From Providencia sp. (GTDB lineage: Bacteria; Pseudomonadota; Gammaproteobacteria; Enterobacterales; Enterobacteriaceae), in contig NZ_DOEH01000013.1 of NCBI RefSeq assembly GCF_003533305.1, positions 32,696 through 96,695 of the forward strand: DNA of 64,000 bases, read 5' to 3'. The translations under genes were made by a program, and so were the position numbers. How positions within the stretch are numbered: position 1 is the first letter of the stretch; each line of letters begins with the position of its first letter. The notes beneath the pieces are model-generated. The model was not told the origin of the DNA. It worked only from the letters and a program-made list of their open reading frames with translations, and did no database searches. Shown here one piece after another: positions 16,641 through 26,183 of the stretch.

Positions 16641-18311
16641 TTATTTATTTTTATAAACAATCTCACCTTTCGGCTCATAATCAGAAGCTTTCAATGGAGA
16701 ATGTTTCTCAATGTAGCCTTTAAGCACTTCTGCATCAACAAAACCGGTATTTACATAGTTTGGATGATTATCAATTTTAGGGTAACCATCGCCACCGATA
16801 GCATTAAAGTTCAATGTCGCCATGCGATAAGTTTTTGATGTATCTACAGGTTTACCATCAATCTTAACATCGCTAATAGTGCCATCTGCATTTAATGTCA
16901 GATTAACATTATAAAATTGTCCATAAGCGCCCGCGTCAGGTTTCATATTGGCAACCGCTTGCAGATAAGGAATGACTTCATCACCTTTAAAATCAACATA
17001 CACCAATTCATTGGCAAATGGCTGAACTTTCAGCACATCTTTATATGTTATCTCACCAGCTTCAATTGAATCACGAACACCACCACCACTCATAATGGCA
17101 AAGTCAGCACCCGCACGCTCTTTTTGTGCCGCTAACAACAAATGACCCATGTTAGTTTGGACAAAACGAACTTTACTACGATCACCTTCTAATTTACCGT
17201 CAACTGAACCTACTTTCACGCCAAGTTGTGTGTCACCTTTTTCTTGATAAGGCGTCAACAATTTAGTCATTTCAGGATTATGTGCAATTTCTTGAGTGTA
17301 ATAGACGCGCTCAGTCGTCCCATCTTCTTTAGTAACTTTTTTCTTTAAATTTACAGGGATCAATTGATAATGTTTTAGTGTGAATTTGCCATTTTTAAAT
17401 TCAAAATCAGCACGACCTACATATTTACCCCATTCATGGGCTTGAACAATCCAAGTGCCATTTTGGTTATCAGGTGCACAAGGTGTTCCCGGTACATAAT
17501 CAGCTTGTTTGTAATCTTTATTTTCTTTTGACATACAAACAGGATCTTGTGAGTGTCCACCCACAATCATATCTAAATAGCCCGCAGGTAAACTACGCGC
17601 CATTTCCACATCGCCGGGTGCATTTGAACCGTGATTACCATTGTCATAATGTCCCATATGGGTTGCCGCAATGATAATATCTGGTTTTTCAGTTTCACGA
17701 AGCTCATCAACAACTTTTTTGGCTTCTTCTGCTGGAACACGAAATTCAACATCAGGGAAATTAGCCGGATTACCAATTCGAACAGTATCATCCGTTGTCA
17801 GCCCCATCACCGCAATTTTCACACCTTGCTTATCAAAAATTTGATAAGGCTTAAATAGACGTTTACCGGTACTAGTTTGATAAATATTAGCGGAAAGGAA
17901 TGGGAAAGTAGCCCATTTTTCTTGTTGGCGCAATATTTCAAGTGGATTATCAAATTCATGGTTGCCCAGTGCCATTGCATCATAACCCACTAAATTCATC
18001 CCTTTAAAGTCAGGTTCTGCATCTTGCAGATCAGACTCAGGAACACCTGTATTAATATCACCACCAGATAGCAGTAATACACTGCCGCCTTGTTTAGCAA
18101 CTTCATCACGGATTTCATCAACAACCGTTTTTTGTGCCGCTAAACCATACTCTCCATTATCATTGTGCCAAAAGTGCCCGTGATGGTCATTCGTATGTAA
18201 AATAGTAATATTATAGGCTTTATCTTTTTCCCATGCGTTTGCCAATGCCGCTGGTAATAGCGCCAAAGACACAGTTAACGCACATACTGATGCCTTAAAT
18301 GTAAACTTCAT
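16641..18311 (-). CDS. ushA: Periplasmic UDP-sugar hydrolase / 5'-nucleotidase
   Basis: This 556-residue protein (E. coli UshA 550) has a signal peptide ending at about residue 25 (LPAALANA). The metallophosphoesterase domain carries the two-metal site: HTNDHHGHF, the Asp of GGDINTG, GNHEFD, THMGHYD and GGHSQD. The C-terminal substrate-specificity domain includes FNAIGGDGYPK. In the periplasm it breaks down nucleotide mono-, di- and triphosphates and UDP-sugars for salvage. It is divergent from fsr, as in E. coli. Confidence 0.97.
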   Translation of the reverse strand: MKFTFKASVCALTVSLALLPAALANAWEKDKAYNITILHTNDHHGHFWHNDNGEYGLAAQKTVVDEIRDEVAKQGGSVLLLSGGDINTGVPESDLQDAEPDFKGMNLVGYDAMALGNHEFDNPLEILRQQEKWATFPFLSANIYQTSTGKRLFKPYQIFDKQGVKIAVMGLTTDDTVRIGNPANFPDVEFRVPAEEAKKVVDELRETEKPDIIIAATHMGHYDNGNHGSNAPGDVEMARSLPAGYLDMIVGGHSQDPVCMSKENKDYKQADYVPGTPCAPDNQNGTWIVQAHEWGKYVGRADFEFKNGKFTLKHYQLIPVNLKKKVTKEDGTTERVYYTQEIAHNPEMTKLLTPYQEKGDTQLGVKVGSVDGKLEGDRSKVRFVQTNMGHLLLAAQKERAGADFAIMSGGGVRDSIEAGEITYKDVLKVQPFANELVYVDFKGDEVIPYLQAVANMKPDAGAYGQFYNVNLTLNADGTISDVKIDGKPVDTSKTYRMATLNFNAIGGDGYPKIDNHPNYVNTGFVDAEVLKGYIEKHSPLKASDYEPKGEIVYKNK

Positions 18312-18641
18312 ACATTTCTCCCTGCTGATATAGGAATTTTCTACAGTGTGTGTAGATTATAGTGAGTAATCGAGTTCTGTTTTATAGCATAAAAATTTGA
18401 GCAAGATTTGATACCTCTTGCATAATAAGAAATTCGTTTCATAAAAATGAGATCTACTTCAAATAATTCATTGTTATGCTTTTTGAAACTTCTTATTTCT
18501 TCATTTAAATATAGGTGAAATACGGCGAATTATAGACAAGCTGTAGATGATCGAGATTGAATATAACCACTAACTTGAAGTATGCCAAGAATATCGGATA
18601 TATTGATAACAATTATATAACACAATAATAAGTTGATAATT
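18312..18641. other. Divergent ushA/fsr intergenic region
   Basis: This 330-bp AT-rich stretch has no open frame of note. A TATAAT on the minus strand at about 18356-18361 is a candidate -10 for ushA, without a clear -35. Near 18572 the sequence AACTTGAAGTATGCC shares 11 bases with the dispersed repeat, so a decayed copy may lie here. I recognise nothing else. Confidence 0.4.
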
Positions 18642-19865
18642 ATGAGTGAGCAGACCACAACACCAAACAACATCAGTCCACCGAAACCGTCGAGCAAAAC
18701 AGGGAAAACTGTTTTTAGTATTCTCACCGCAATCAGTTTTTCTCACCTGTTAAATGACATGATCCAATCGCTAATCCTAGCGATTTATCCATTGTTGCAA
18801 GCTGATTTCTCGCTGAGTTTTGTTCAAATAGGAATGATAACCCTAACTTATCAAATTACGGCATCATTACTACAGCCAATAATTGGTTATTACACGGATA
18901 AGCACCCACAGCCCTATTCCTTACCCATTGGCATGACCTTCACCCTTTCAGGATTAATACTACTAGCGATGGCTGAAACTTTCCCCATGATTTTATTAGC
19001 GGCGGCGCTAGTGGGAACTGGATCATCCGTATTTCACCCTGAATCGTCTCGCGTCGCACGTATGGCATCTGGTGGACGTCACGGTCTTGCCCAGTCGTTT
19101 TTTCAAGTTGGGGGAAATTTAGGGGCTTCATTAGGCCCATTACTTGCAGCGCTGATTATTGAACCTTACGGCAAAGGCAATATTGGTTGGTTTTCACTTG
19201 CCGCACTACTGGCGATTGTCATTCTATTACAGGTTAGTAGCTGGTATAAGCAACAACACCGCACAGCAAATAAAAAGAGCACTTATGACGCTAATATTAA
19301 AGTTTTACCGCGCAAGGCAGTAATCGGCTCTTTGGCTGTCCTGCTGGTATTAATCTTTTCTAAATACTTTTATTTAGCGAGCATTAGCAGCTATTACACA
19401 TTCTATTTAATCGATAAATTCGGTGTTTCGGTTCAAAATGCCCAAATTCACCTCTTTGTATTTTTATTTGCTGTTGCTGCAGGCACTATGATTGGTGGCC
19501 CTATCGGTGACAAAATTGGTCGTAAGTATGTTATTTGGTTTTCTATACTTGGTGTTGCGCCATTTACCTTAATTTTACCTCACGTATCGCTCTATTGGAC
19601 AGGCGTACTCACTGTGATCATTGGCTTGATATTAGCATCTGCTTTTTCAGCGATCCTAGTTTATGCCCAAGACCTGATCCCCGGTAAAACAGGAATGGTT
19701 TCAGGCCTCTTTTTTGGACTAGCCTTTGGCATGGGTGGTGTTGGCGCAGCAGTACTCGGGTATGTTGCAGACCAAACCAGTATTGAACAAGTTTATCAAT
19801 ATTGCGCCTTTCTACCATTACTTGGTATTTTCACAGTGTTACTACCAAATATTGGTAATAAATAG
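18642..19865 (+). CDS. fsr: MFS transporter Fsr (fosmidomycin resistance family)
   Basis: This roughly 407-residue MFS permease has about twelve hydrophobic segments. It shows SFSHLLNDMIQSLI at the first helix, a helix 2-3 loop YYTDKHPQPY, and GTGSSVFHPESSRVA, typical of Fsr. E. coli Fsr exports fosmidomycin when overexpressed. The start at 18642 is preferred over 18633, but neither has a strong ribosome site. Position beside ushA is conserved. Confidence 0.92.
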   Translation: MSEQTTTPNNISPPKPSSKTGKTVFSILTAISFSHLLNDMIQSLILAIYPLLQADFSLSFVQIGMITLTYQITASLLQPIIGYYTDKHPQPYSLPIGMTFTLSGLILLAMAETFPMILLAAALVGTGSSVFHPESSRVARMASGGRHGLAQSFFQVGGNLGASLGPLLAALIIEPYGKGNIGWFSLAALLAIVILLQVSSWYKQQHRTANKKSTYDANIKVLPRKAVIGSLAVLLVLIFSKYFYLASISSYYTFYLIDKFGVSVQNAQIHLFVFLFAVAAGTMIGGPIGDKIGRKYVIWFSILGVAPFTLILPHVSLYWTGVLTVIIGLILASAFSAILVYAQDLIPGKTGMVSGLFFGLAFGMGGVGAAVLGYVADQTSIEQVYQYCAFLPLLGIFTVLLPNIGNK

Positions 19866-19882
19866 TTTTATTTTCTTATTTT

Positions 19883-19912
19883 ACCCATACTTATCAAAAC
19901 ATAAGTATGGGT
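19883..19912. terminator. Terminator-like hairpin after fsr
   Basis: A perfect 12-bp stem (ACCCATACTTAT with ATAAGTATGGGT) and a 6-base loop lie 18 bases after the fsr stop. There is no good T-run on the plus strand, so it may be a weak terminator. The rest of the gap to 20160 is AT-rich and must hold the ybaL promoter, which I cannot place. Confidence 0.6.
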
Positions 19913-20160
19913 TACTACAGCTATATTTGACTCAAATATCAGCCCTAAATCTCAAAAACTCAAACCTTTAAACTATTTATCACCTCTAGTCCGCTTTTTT
20001 TTTAAAAACATTGCATTTTTTTAAGGCAATTTATCTCAAAAAAAGATAAAATACCTAAACATGAAATTTGTATTTCAAAATGATAGTCAATGCATCACCG
20101 TCATTTTAAAAGTCAAAGGCATGTACCCACCTTTTTTATTCACGACCCAGAGGAGACTAA

Positions 20161-21912
20161 ATGGAGCATTCAACGCCCTTAATTACAACCATTGTTGGTG
20201 GTCTCGCCCTTGCATATTTGTTAGGAATGATAGCTCAACGATTAAAAATTTCCCCTTTAGTTGGTTATTTAGCGGCTGGTGTACTAGCCGGTCCTTTTAC
20301 ACCTGGATTCGTCGCCGACACCACCCTGGCACCAGAGCTCGCTGAAATAGGTGTTATCCTATTAATGTTTGGGGTTGGCCTTCACTTTTCACTTAAAGAT
20401 TTGCTCGCAGTTAAAGCGATTGCCATCCCCGGCGCAGTGGCACAAATAGCGGTCGCAACGATATTAGGCCTCGGCCTTTCCATGTTATTTGGCTGGGGAA
20501 TATTTACTGGTATTGTTTTTGGACTCTGTTTGTCTACCGCCAGTACCGTTGTACTACTTCGAGCCTTAGAAGAACGACAACTAATAGAAAGTCAGCGCGG
20601 ACAAATTGCCATTGGTTGGTTAATAGTTGAAGATTTAGCCATGGTGCTAGCTCTTGTACTATTACCTGCTGCTGCTGCCATCATGAATACCGATGACGCA
20701 AGCTTTAGCGAGCTTATCCTCGGACTTGCTTGGACAGTTGGTAAAGTTGTTGCCTTTATTGTTCTTATGGTTGTTATTGGCCGTAAAGTGATCCCATGGA
20801 TTTTATCGCGCACTGCTTCAACGGGTTCCCGCGAGCTCTTTACCTTAGCCGTCCTTGTTCTTGCATTAGGTATAGCTTATGCGGCGGTGGCAATATTTGA
20901 TGCCTCATTTGCCCTTGGTGCTTTCTTTGCCGGAATGGTATTGAATGAATCTGAGCTTAGCCATCGTGCTGCTCAAGATACCTTACCGCTACGCGATGCA
21001 TTTGCCGTACTGTTTTTCGTTTCTGTCGGTATGCTATTTGACCCAATGGTACTATTACAGCAACCGCTGGGTATTTTAGGTGTACTTGCGATTATCATTA
21101 TCGGTAAGTCAGCCGCAGCATTGGTGCTTGTACGCATGTTTGGTCATTCACGGCGAACAGCACTAACCATATCAGTCAGTCTTGCACAAATCGGTGAGTT
21201 TGCCTTTATCTTAGCAGGTATGGGATTAGCACTCGGTGTGATGGATAAAGACGCTCAAAACCTTGTATTAGCAGGTGCAATTGTCTCTATCATGCTTAAC
21301 CCTATCTTATTTACCTTATTAGATAAGTATCTTGAAAGAACAGAAACTATCGAAGAGCAGCTTCTTGAAGAAACCTTAGAAGATGAAACTCAAGTTCCTG
21401 TCGATATCTGTGGTCACGCCATTATTGTTGGTTATGGACGTGTCGGTGGGATGCTAGCGGACAAACTACGTAGAAAAAATATCCCACTGGTTGTCGTTGA
21501 GGACACTCGAGCTAGATTTGAAGGTCTTGCCGAAAATGGATTTAGCGCAATCTTAGGTAATGGAGCAAACAAAGAAACCATTAGCTTAGCGCGTATTGAA
21601 TGTGCTAAGACCTTACTTGTGACCATTCCTAATGGTTATGAAGCTGGTGAAATTGTGGCAACAGCTAAAGAACTAAACCCTAATGTTATCGTGATTGTCC
21701 GTGCTCACTACGATGATGAAGTTAGCTTCATAAAAGAGCGTGGAGCGGACCATATTATTATCGGTGAACATGAAATTGCTAAATCAATGGCAACATTTAT
21801 GTGTAATGACGTCGAAGAGTTCGGCTGTACTATTAATGACGATACTGATAGCGATAATAATGATAAAGGTGAAGGTAAAAATTTAGATGAATATCTAAAA
21901 CCAATTCACTAA
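20161..21912 (+). CDS. ybaL: Monovalent cation:proton antiporter-2 family protein YbaL
   Basis: This 583-residue protein (E. coli 558) has a Kef-type exchanger domain of about twelve helices (residues 1-385), with LVGYLAAGVLAGPFTPGF and the conserved GWLIVEDL. A cytosolic TrkA-N domain follows, with nucleotide-binding GYGRVG near residue 425. The C terminus is Asp/Asn-rich (DDTDSDNNDKGE) and longer than in E. coli. It is predicted to exchange K+ for H+ across the inner membrane, but transport by YbaL has been little studied. Confidence 0.95.
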   Translation: MEHSTPLITTIVGGLALAYLLGMIAQRLKISPLVGYLAAGVLAGPFTPGFVADTTLAPELAEIGVILLMFGVGLHFSLKDLLAVKAIAIPGAVAQIAVATILGLGLSMLFGWGIFTGIVFGLCLSTASTVVLLRALEERQLIESQRGQIAIGWLIVEDLAMVLALVLLPAAAAIMNTDDASFSELILGLAWTVGKVVAFIVLMVVIGRKVIPWILSRTASTGSRELFTLAVLVLALGIAYAAVAIFDASFALGAFFAGMVLNESELSHRAAQDTLPLRDAFAVLFFVSVGMLFDPMVLLQQPLGILGVLAIIIIGKSAAALVLVRMFGHSRRTALTISVSLAQIGEFAFILAGMGLALGVMDKDAQNLVLAGAIVSIMLNPILFTLLDKYLERTETIEEQLLEETLEDETQVPVDICGHAIIVGYGRVGGMLADKLRRKNIPLVVVEDTRARFEGLAENGFSAILGNGANKETISLARIECAKTLLVTIPNGYEAGEIVATAKELNPNVIVIVRAHYDDEVSFIKERGADHIIIGEHEIAKSMATFMCNDVEEFGCTINDDTDSDNNDKGEGKNLDEYLKPIH

Positions 21913-21936
21913 TTATCACTTAGTTTAATAAATTTA

Positions 21937-21961
21937 GGGAAGCCAGATGGCTTCCCTTTTT
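21937..21961 (+). terminator. Rho-independent terminator of ybaL
   Basis: An 8-bp GC-rich stem (GGGAAGCC with GGCTTCCC) with a four-base loop is followed directly by a T-run, 25 bases after the ybaL stop. Confidence 0.92.
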
Positions 21962-22054
21962 TATCCAAACTCAATTAATAGTTTATTCTTTGTTAATTAA
22001 AGTTATTAGTAACACAATAAGTAACTTTATTCCCTAAGCTCCAAAAATGACTGT

Positions 22055-22396
22055 TTATTGTGTAATAAACTCATCATAGGTCCAAACAGGTAATCCTTTA
22101 TCCTTCATGAATTGAATCTCAGCAGCAACACCACCACTTTTCTCCCATCCCGGGAGCGTCAATACAATTAAGCCATCACAGCGATCTAAAAATGCCATAT
22201 CAATAGATGACCAAGCGACTTTTTTATTCTGTGTTGCAAGATATTGGTTAATTGGGTGTGTAATAGTAATTTGGCTATAAGTTGCGATGCCTTTTAATGC
22301 CAATTCAGCGGCAACCTTAGTACATTCTTGAAAGCGCATTTCAACCACATTGCTATCAGGGTCTGAATATGGGCAAGCAATAAAATAGATTTTCAT
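22055..22396 (-). CDS. DUF1937 family protein
   Basis: This 113-residue protein has the layout I associate with DUF1937: YFIACPYSDPDS at the N terminus, HPINQYL in the middle, FLDRCDGLIVLTLPGWEKSGGV and an end with GLPVW. The fold resembles nucleoside 2-deoxyribosyltransferases and other nucleotide-binding Rossmann proteins; its reaction is unknown. It sits last on the minus strand of the catabolic island, 106 bases after the DeoR gene and behind a hairpin, so it may be expressed apart from that operon. The ATG has a GGAAATTAT-like site. Confidence 0.75.
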   Translation of the reverse strand: MKIYFIACPYSDPDSNVVEMRFQECTKVAAELALKGIATYSQITITHPINQYLATQNKKVAWSSIDMAFLDRCDGLIVLTLPGWEKSGGVAAEIQFMKDKGLPVWTYDEFITQ

Positions 22397-22436
22397 ATAA
22401 TTTCCTGGTTATAAAATAACAAATTTTGAGTACAGT

Positions 22437-22476
22437 AAACCTATGAAGGAATATTAATATTGTTCTTCATAGGTTT
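22437..22476 (-). terminator. Hairpin between the DeoR gene and the DUF1937 gene
   Basis: A perfect 12-bp inverted repeat (AAACCTATGAAG with CTTCATAGGTTT) separated by 16 bases lies between the two minus-strand genes. It lacks a strong T-run, so it could be a weak terminator or a processing site rather than a full stop. Confidence 0.5.
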
Positions 22477-22502
22477 GTATTAACGATTTTTAAAATTAAC
22501 TC

Positions 22503-23279
22503 TTATTCAATTTCAGCAATAATAATTTTTGTTTTTGGTCGTTTTTTATTTTCAGATAATTTAAAGTCTTTGCAGGTTGTCACTAAAAAATCAATATTAT
22601 CCCACCCCGTTACAAAGTTAATTGCATGCTTATTTGCTTTAGTACCATCGGCTAAAACAATTAATTTATCGCTATTTTCCATCATTTTTTGTGCAATAGC
22701 CGCTTCATCAACATGTTGATCCATCACGCCATGTAATGAATGAATTGCGCCAACACCAATAACGGCATAATCAGCAAAAAACTCAGCGATATTTTTCAGT
22801 GCAATAACACCTAAACAGGCATTTTGCATCGCATTAAATTGTCCACCAATTAGAATTGTTTCAATTGTTGGATTTTCCTGCAATGTATTGGCAAGCAAAG
22901 GGGAATTAGTAATAACCGTTAAATTATCGATTAATTTAACCCGCTGGCTAAACTCAAAAGTTGTTGTGCCAAAATCAATAAACAGCGTATCACCCGGCTT
23001 AATTAATTTCGCGGCTTGAAAAGCTATTGCTTTTTTTTCATCAACGGCAACTTGAGCTCTTTCTGTAAAATTACGCTCAAATTTGGATTGAATATTAACG
23101 GCACCACCATGGACTTTTTTCAATAATTTTTGAGTTTCAAGCTTACTGAGGTCGCGACGAATTGTTTCTTGTGCAACATTAAAATACTTAGCAAGCTCTT
23201 GCACATACACCTGACCATGAGTTGATAATAATTCAATAATGGCTTGATGTCGTACTTTTGAAGAACGCCCCTCACTCAT
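22503..23279 (-). CDS. DeoR/GlpR-family transcriptional repressor
   Basis: This 258-residue regulator has the DeoR N-terminal helix-turn-helix (VQELAKYFNVAQETIRRDL, about residues 19-37), the signature KKVHGGAV and a C-terminal sugar-phosphate sensing domain. That domain has the substrate-binding blocks DFGTTTFEF, TNSPLLANTL, GGQFNA, GVGAIHS and LADGTKA. Such proteins are inactivated by a phosphorylated intermediate of the pathway they control. It follows the two FAD oxidoreductases by 35 bases and probably controls the divergent promoters at 25942-26183. GlpR itself binds glycerol-3-phosphate, so the ligand here may be a similar small phosphate. Confidence 0.9.
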   Translation of the reverse strand: MSEGRSSKVRHQAIIELLSTHGQVYVQELAKYFNVAQETIRRDLSKLETQKLLKKVHGGAVNIQSKFERNFTERAQVAVDEKKAIAFQAAKLIKPGDTLFIDFGTTTFEFSQRVKLIDNLTVITNSPLLANTLQENPTIETILIGGQFNAMQNACLGVIALKNIAEFFADYAVIGVGAIHSLHGVMDQHVDEAAIAQKMMENSDKLIVLADGTKANKHAINFVTGWDNIDFLVTTCKDFKLSENKKRPKTKIIIAEIE

Positions 23280-23314
23280 CTATTTACCTTTATAACTATT
23301 TAACATTTTCAGCA

Positions 23315-24544
23315 CTATACAACAGTGATACGAATTTCAGTAGCATCCGGTTGAATTTTTGTTAAATCGATGCCTTTAAGCAATATACGTCTTGTAGGCA
23401 AACAACGATGATGTTTCTCATACAAAATATAATCTCCAGCCATAACTTTGACAGTACCGGTAATAGCGTGTTTAACTTGAATATTAAAATCAGTTTTATC
23501 CATATTCATCACTGATAAATCAATACAGGCAGGCACACTAAAGCGAATCGAAGAGCCAATACTAACGGGTAATCTTACCGTATTATTAATCGATAACTTA
23601 TGGTGATGAGCTAAAATATCATCTGCTATATGGCCTCCAATAATGAGACCTTCTTGATAGCATTGGTCGCCCATATCCGCAGGATGCAGCATATTACCCG
23701 CAGCATAATAATGTATATCTGAACAATGCCCATATTGATCAGTAACGGGCTTACCTGTGTTCGCGTCAAAATCAAGATGACTTTTACGAATTAAAGTATT
23801 TTCCCCAACAAATCCCCCCGTAAAAATAATGGAATCACACATAATTTTGTGAGATTGCCCTGCGGTTTCGACTACCACATATTCAACGCGTTCAAGGCCA
23901 CCAATTTGGGTAATTTTACTATTCAGGTACACAGGCGTACCCATTGCTTTTGCAAATAATACCGCAGGTTTATAAGCAAGAATGCGTGAACCACTTTCAA
24001 TCATACCTTGTGCTTTTACACCTGCATTTTTCAAGGTCCACAATGCGGAAAAACTGACAAGTTCACTTCCCACAATCACAGGGTTACGACAAGGTTTTTT
24101 ACCTTTCAAATAGACAAATTGCTGCAATGCTCCTGCGGTAAGTATTCCTTGAGGACGTAAGCCCGTGACTAATCGTGGGTGGCGAGGCGTTTCGCGCACA
24201 CCAGTGGCGACTAACACACGCTTTGCATGCATTTCAACAATTCCGTCTGACATTGACACGGTCAGTATTCCATTAGGTTGAAAACTTACTACGGTACTGC
24301 GCGTATAAATTTGAGTATCACCCACACGTTTAATAAGGGCCTGTGCAAATTTATTGCCTTTCATTGGACGCTTAAATGCTAACAAACCAAATGTAGGATG
24401 CTGACAATGACGAGGAACTCCACCGGCATGCTCTTCACGCTCTATGATAGCAATATTGTGAATACCGCGACGACGTAATGTTTGTGCTGCCGCTAACCCT
24501 GTAGGTCCTGCACCAATAATAATAACATCGTAATTCAAATTCAT
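23315..24544 (-). CDS. NAD(P)/FAD-dependent oxidoreductase (glp-associated type)
   Basis: This 409-residue flavoprotein has an FAD-binding GAGPTGLAAA near the N terminus, ATGVRETPR, and a C-terminal FAD block (YYAAGNMLHPADMGDQC). It is like the oxidoreductase that accompanies GlpA/GlpO-type dehydrogenases in Thermotoga and clostridia. There it is thought to pass electrons between the dehydrogenase and NAD(P) or another carrier. Its start overlaps the stop of the dehydrogenase gene by four bases, so the two are probably coupled and form a complex. The last 100 residues (after about 300) carry a small beta-rich domain of unknown role. Confidence 0.85.
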   Translation of the reverse strand: MNLNYDVIIIGAGPTGLAAAQTLRRRGIHNIAIIEREEHAGGVPRHCQHPTFGLLAFKRPMKGNKFAQALIKRVGDTQIYTRSTVVSFQPNGILTVSMSDGIVEMHAKRVLVATGVRETPRHPRLVTGLRPQGILTAGALQQFVYLKGKKPCRNPVIVGSELVSFSALWTLKNAGVKAQGMIESGSRILAYKPAVLFAKAMGTPVYLNSKITQIGGLERVEYVVVETAGQSHKIMCDSIIFTGGFVGENTLIRKSHLDFDANTGKPVTDQYGHCSDIHYYAAGNMLHPADMGDQCYQEGLIIGGHIADDILAHHHKLSINNTVRLPVSIGSSIRFSVPACIDLSVMNMDKTDFNIQVKHAITGTVKVMAGDYILYEKHHRCLPTRRILLKGIDLTKIQPDATEIRITVV

Positions 24545-25941
24545 TTCACCGCCTCCACTGCGAGTGTGTTATCGAAGCGAGAATTAATAATTTCTTCTAC
24601 CTGACTACTACAATAAAATCCATTACAGCGCCCCATCATGACACGTGTTCTACGTCGAAGTGCGCCTAAACATTCAGGGGGAATATCCGAATCAAATGTG
24701 GCTTCGATTTCTCTTTGAGTAACTAACTCACAGTGACAGACAATCCCACCATTACTTTTACATTGGTAATCACGTTGATGATATTCTGAAATCATTGGCA
24801 TTTTTGGCCATATCAACGCATCTGGCGGAGATAATTCAAATAAAGGCGTAAAGTTTTTTTGATAAAGTTGGCTCAAATAATTAGCCACCCCCAACGCTGA
24901 AGTCAACCCCGTAGAACGAATTCCACCAGCACACAGCCACTGTTTTTCAGGGTAATCATTAATACGATAATATTTTTCTTCTGTTGCTGGACGTAAGCCT
25001 GCATAAGTCGCGGTAACGCTATAATTATGCAAGGAAGGTAACAAGCGCGAACCTTGTTCAATCAAGTCTTGCAGCACCTCTTCTTTGACTTCCGCTTTCC
25101 AACGATCTTCTTGTTCCTCAGCCGTTGGCCCTAGTAATAAATTACCAAATATTGTTTTTGATAACAGTACACCTTTAGTTATCGCAGTCGGCACAGGTAG
25201 AATAATGGCATTAATGTCTGCCGCCGCAGCTTTATCATAAACTAAGAACTGTCCTTTACGCGGTTTGATTTGAAATGGCGATGGATGACAAATAGATTCC
25301 ACAATATCACCATTAATACCCGCACAGTTGATCACTAAACGGGCAGAAAACTCACCTTTTGATGTCAACAAATGCCAAATTCCCTCACTTAATGAGCCCG
25401 ATATCACCTCACTATGAAAATGATACTGCGCCCCATGTTTCACGGCTTGTGTTAAATAAGCTAATGGAGTGCTCCAAGGATCAATTACCGCTTCTCCGGG
25501 AACAGTGACAGCCGCCATCGCACCTTCCGCTAAATGAGGTTCTCTACGATATAATTCGTCTTTATCTATAATTGCCACATCTAATACGTTGTTAGTGTGT
25601 GCTTGTTCCACAATACTCGGGAGTTTGCTCAGTTGCTCATCATTCCAAGCAACAACTAACGCCCCAGTTTCTAATATCGGTAAATTCATTTTTTCTCTAA
25701 TATCAATGAATTCACGATATCCATCTTGCATACAGGCTAATTCGAGACTCCCTGGTGTGGCGTCAAATCCTGTATGCAATAGTGCACTATTTGCTTTACT
25801 TGCCCCCGATAAAATATCACCACCGCGTTCGAGTAAGAGTGTCTTAGCCCCTATTAAGGTAAATTTTCGGGTCACTGCACAACCAATGACACCACCACCG
25901 ATAACAATGACATCCCAAATTTTTTTATTATTAATATCCAT
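24541..25941 (-). CDS. GlpA/LhgO-like FAD dehydrogenase with C-terminal [2Fe-2S] domain
   Basis: This 466-residue protein has an N-terminal FAD domain (GGGVIGCAV, ERGGDILSGASKANSALLHTG) of the DAO family, similar to glycerol-3-phosphate and 2-hydroxyglutarate dehydrogenases. A C-terminal BFD-like [2Fe-2S] domain follows: CHCEL near residue 405 and CNGFYC near 445 supply four cysteines. The substrate is not known. The operon partners suggest a phosphorylated small polyol made by the divergent kinase. An AAAGGA site precedes the ATG. It is the first gene of the minus-strand operon. Confidence 0.87.
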   Translation of the reverse strand: MDINNKKIWDVIVIGGGVIGCAVTRKFTLIGAKTLLLERGGDILSGASKANSALLHTGFDATPGSLELACMQDGYREFIDIREKMNLPILETGALVVAWNDEQLSKLPSIVEQAHTNNVLDVAIIDKDELYRREPHLAEGAMAAVTVPGEAVIDPWSTPLAYLTQAVKHGAQYHFHSEVISGSLSEGIWHLLTSKGEFSARLVINCAGINGDIVESICHPSPFQIKPRKGQFLVYDKAAAADINAIILPVPTAITKGVLLSKTIFGNLLLGPTAEEQEDRWKAEVKEEVLQDLIEQGSRLLPSLHNYSVTATYAGLRPATEEKYYRINDYPEKQWLCAGGIRSTGLTSALGVANYLSQLYQKNFTPLFELSPPDALIWPKMPMISEYHQRDYQCKSNGGIVCHCELVTQREIEATFDSDIPPECLGALRRRTRVMMGRCNGFYCSSQVEEIINSRFDNTLAVEAVK

Positions 25942-25981
25942 GGCTGAAATCCTTTACTTAAAACTTTCACACATAAAACCA

Positions 25982-26095
25982 CACAATAACCACAAACTCA
26001 ATAACCAAAACAACACAAATTAAAGTAATAAACCAAAAAACACCCACACTGTTACTTTATTGTGATTTTTATCACAATCATGAAACTTATTGTGA
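25982..26095. promoter_or_regulatory. Divergent control region with repeated TTATTGTG octamers
   Basis: The octamer TTATTGTG occurs at 26057 and 26088 on the plus strand and, in reverse, at 25982-25989. Related AT-rich TTGTGG-like runs lie between. They are candidates for operator half-sites of the DeoR-family protein. The spacing is not regular, so this is a suggestion only. Confidence 0.4.
26061..26076. promoter_or_regulatory. CRP binding site
   Basis: TGTGA-TTTTTA-TCACA is a perfect match to the symmetric CRP consensus. It lies about midway between the GlpA-like dehydrogenase and the kinase, 108 bases before the kinase start, so either or both operons may be under catabolite control. Confidence 0.85.
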
Positions 26096-26183
26096 GTTTT
26101 TTGTGGATTTTATTTCCGATTGAACGATAGTAAGCAAAAAAACAGACTAGTTTACAACATTTATAACACTAGGAAGAAATGCG

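Noticed and set aside
18541..18600. Sixth clear copy of the dispersed repeat before fsr
   Set aside because: Only about 11 bases match (CTTGAAGTATG); it may be a decayed copy but cannot be told from chance.
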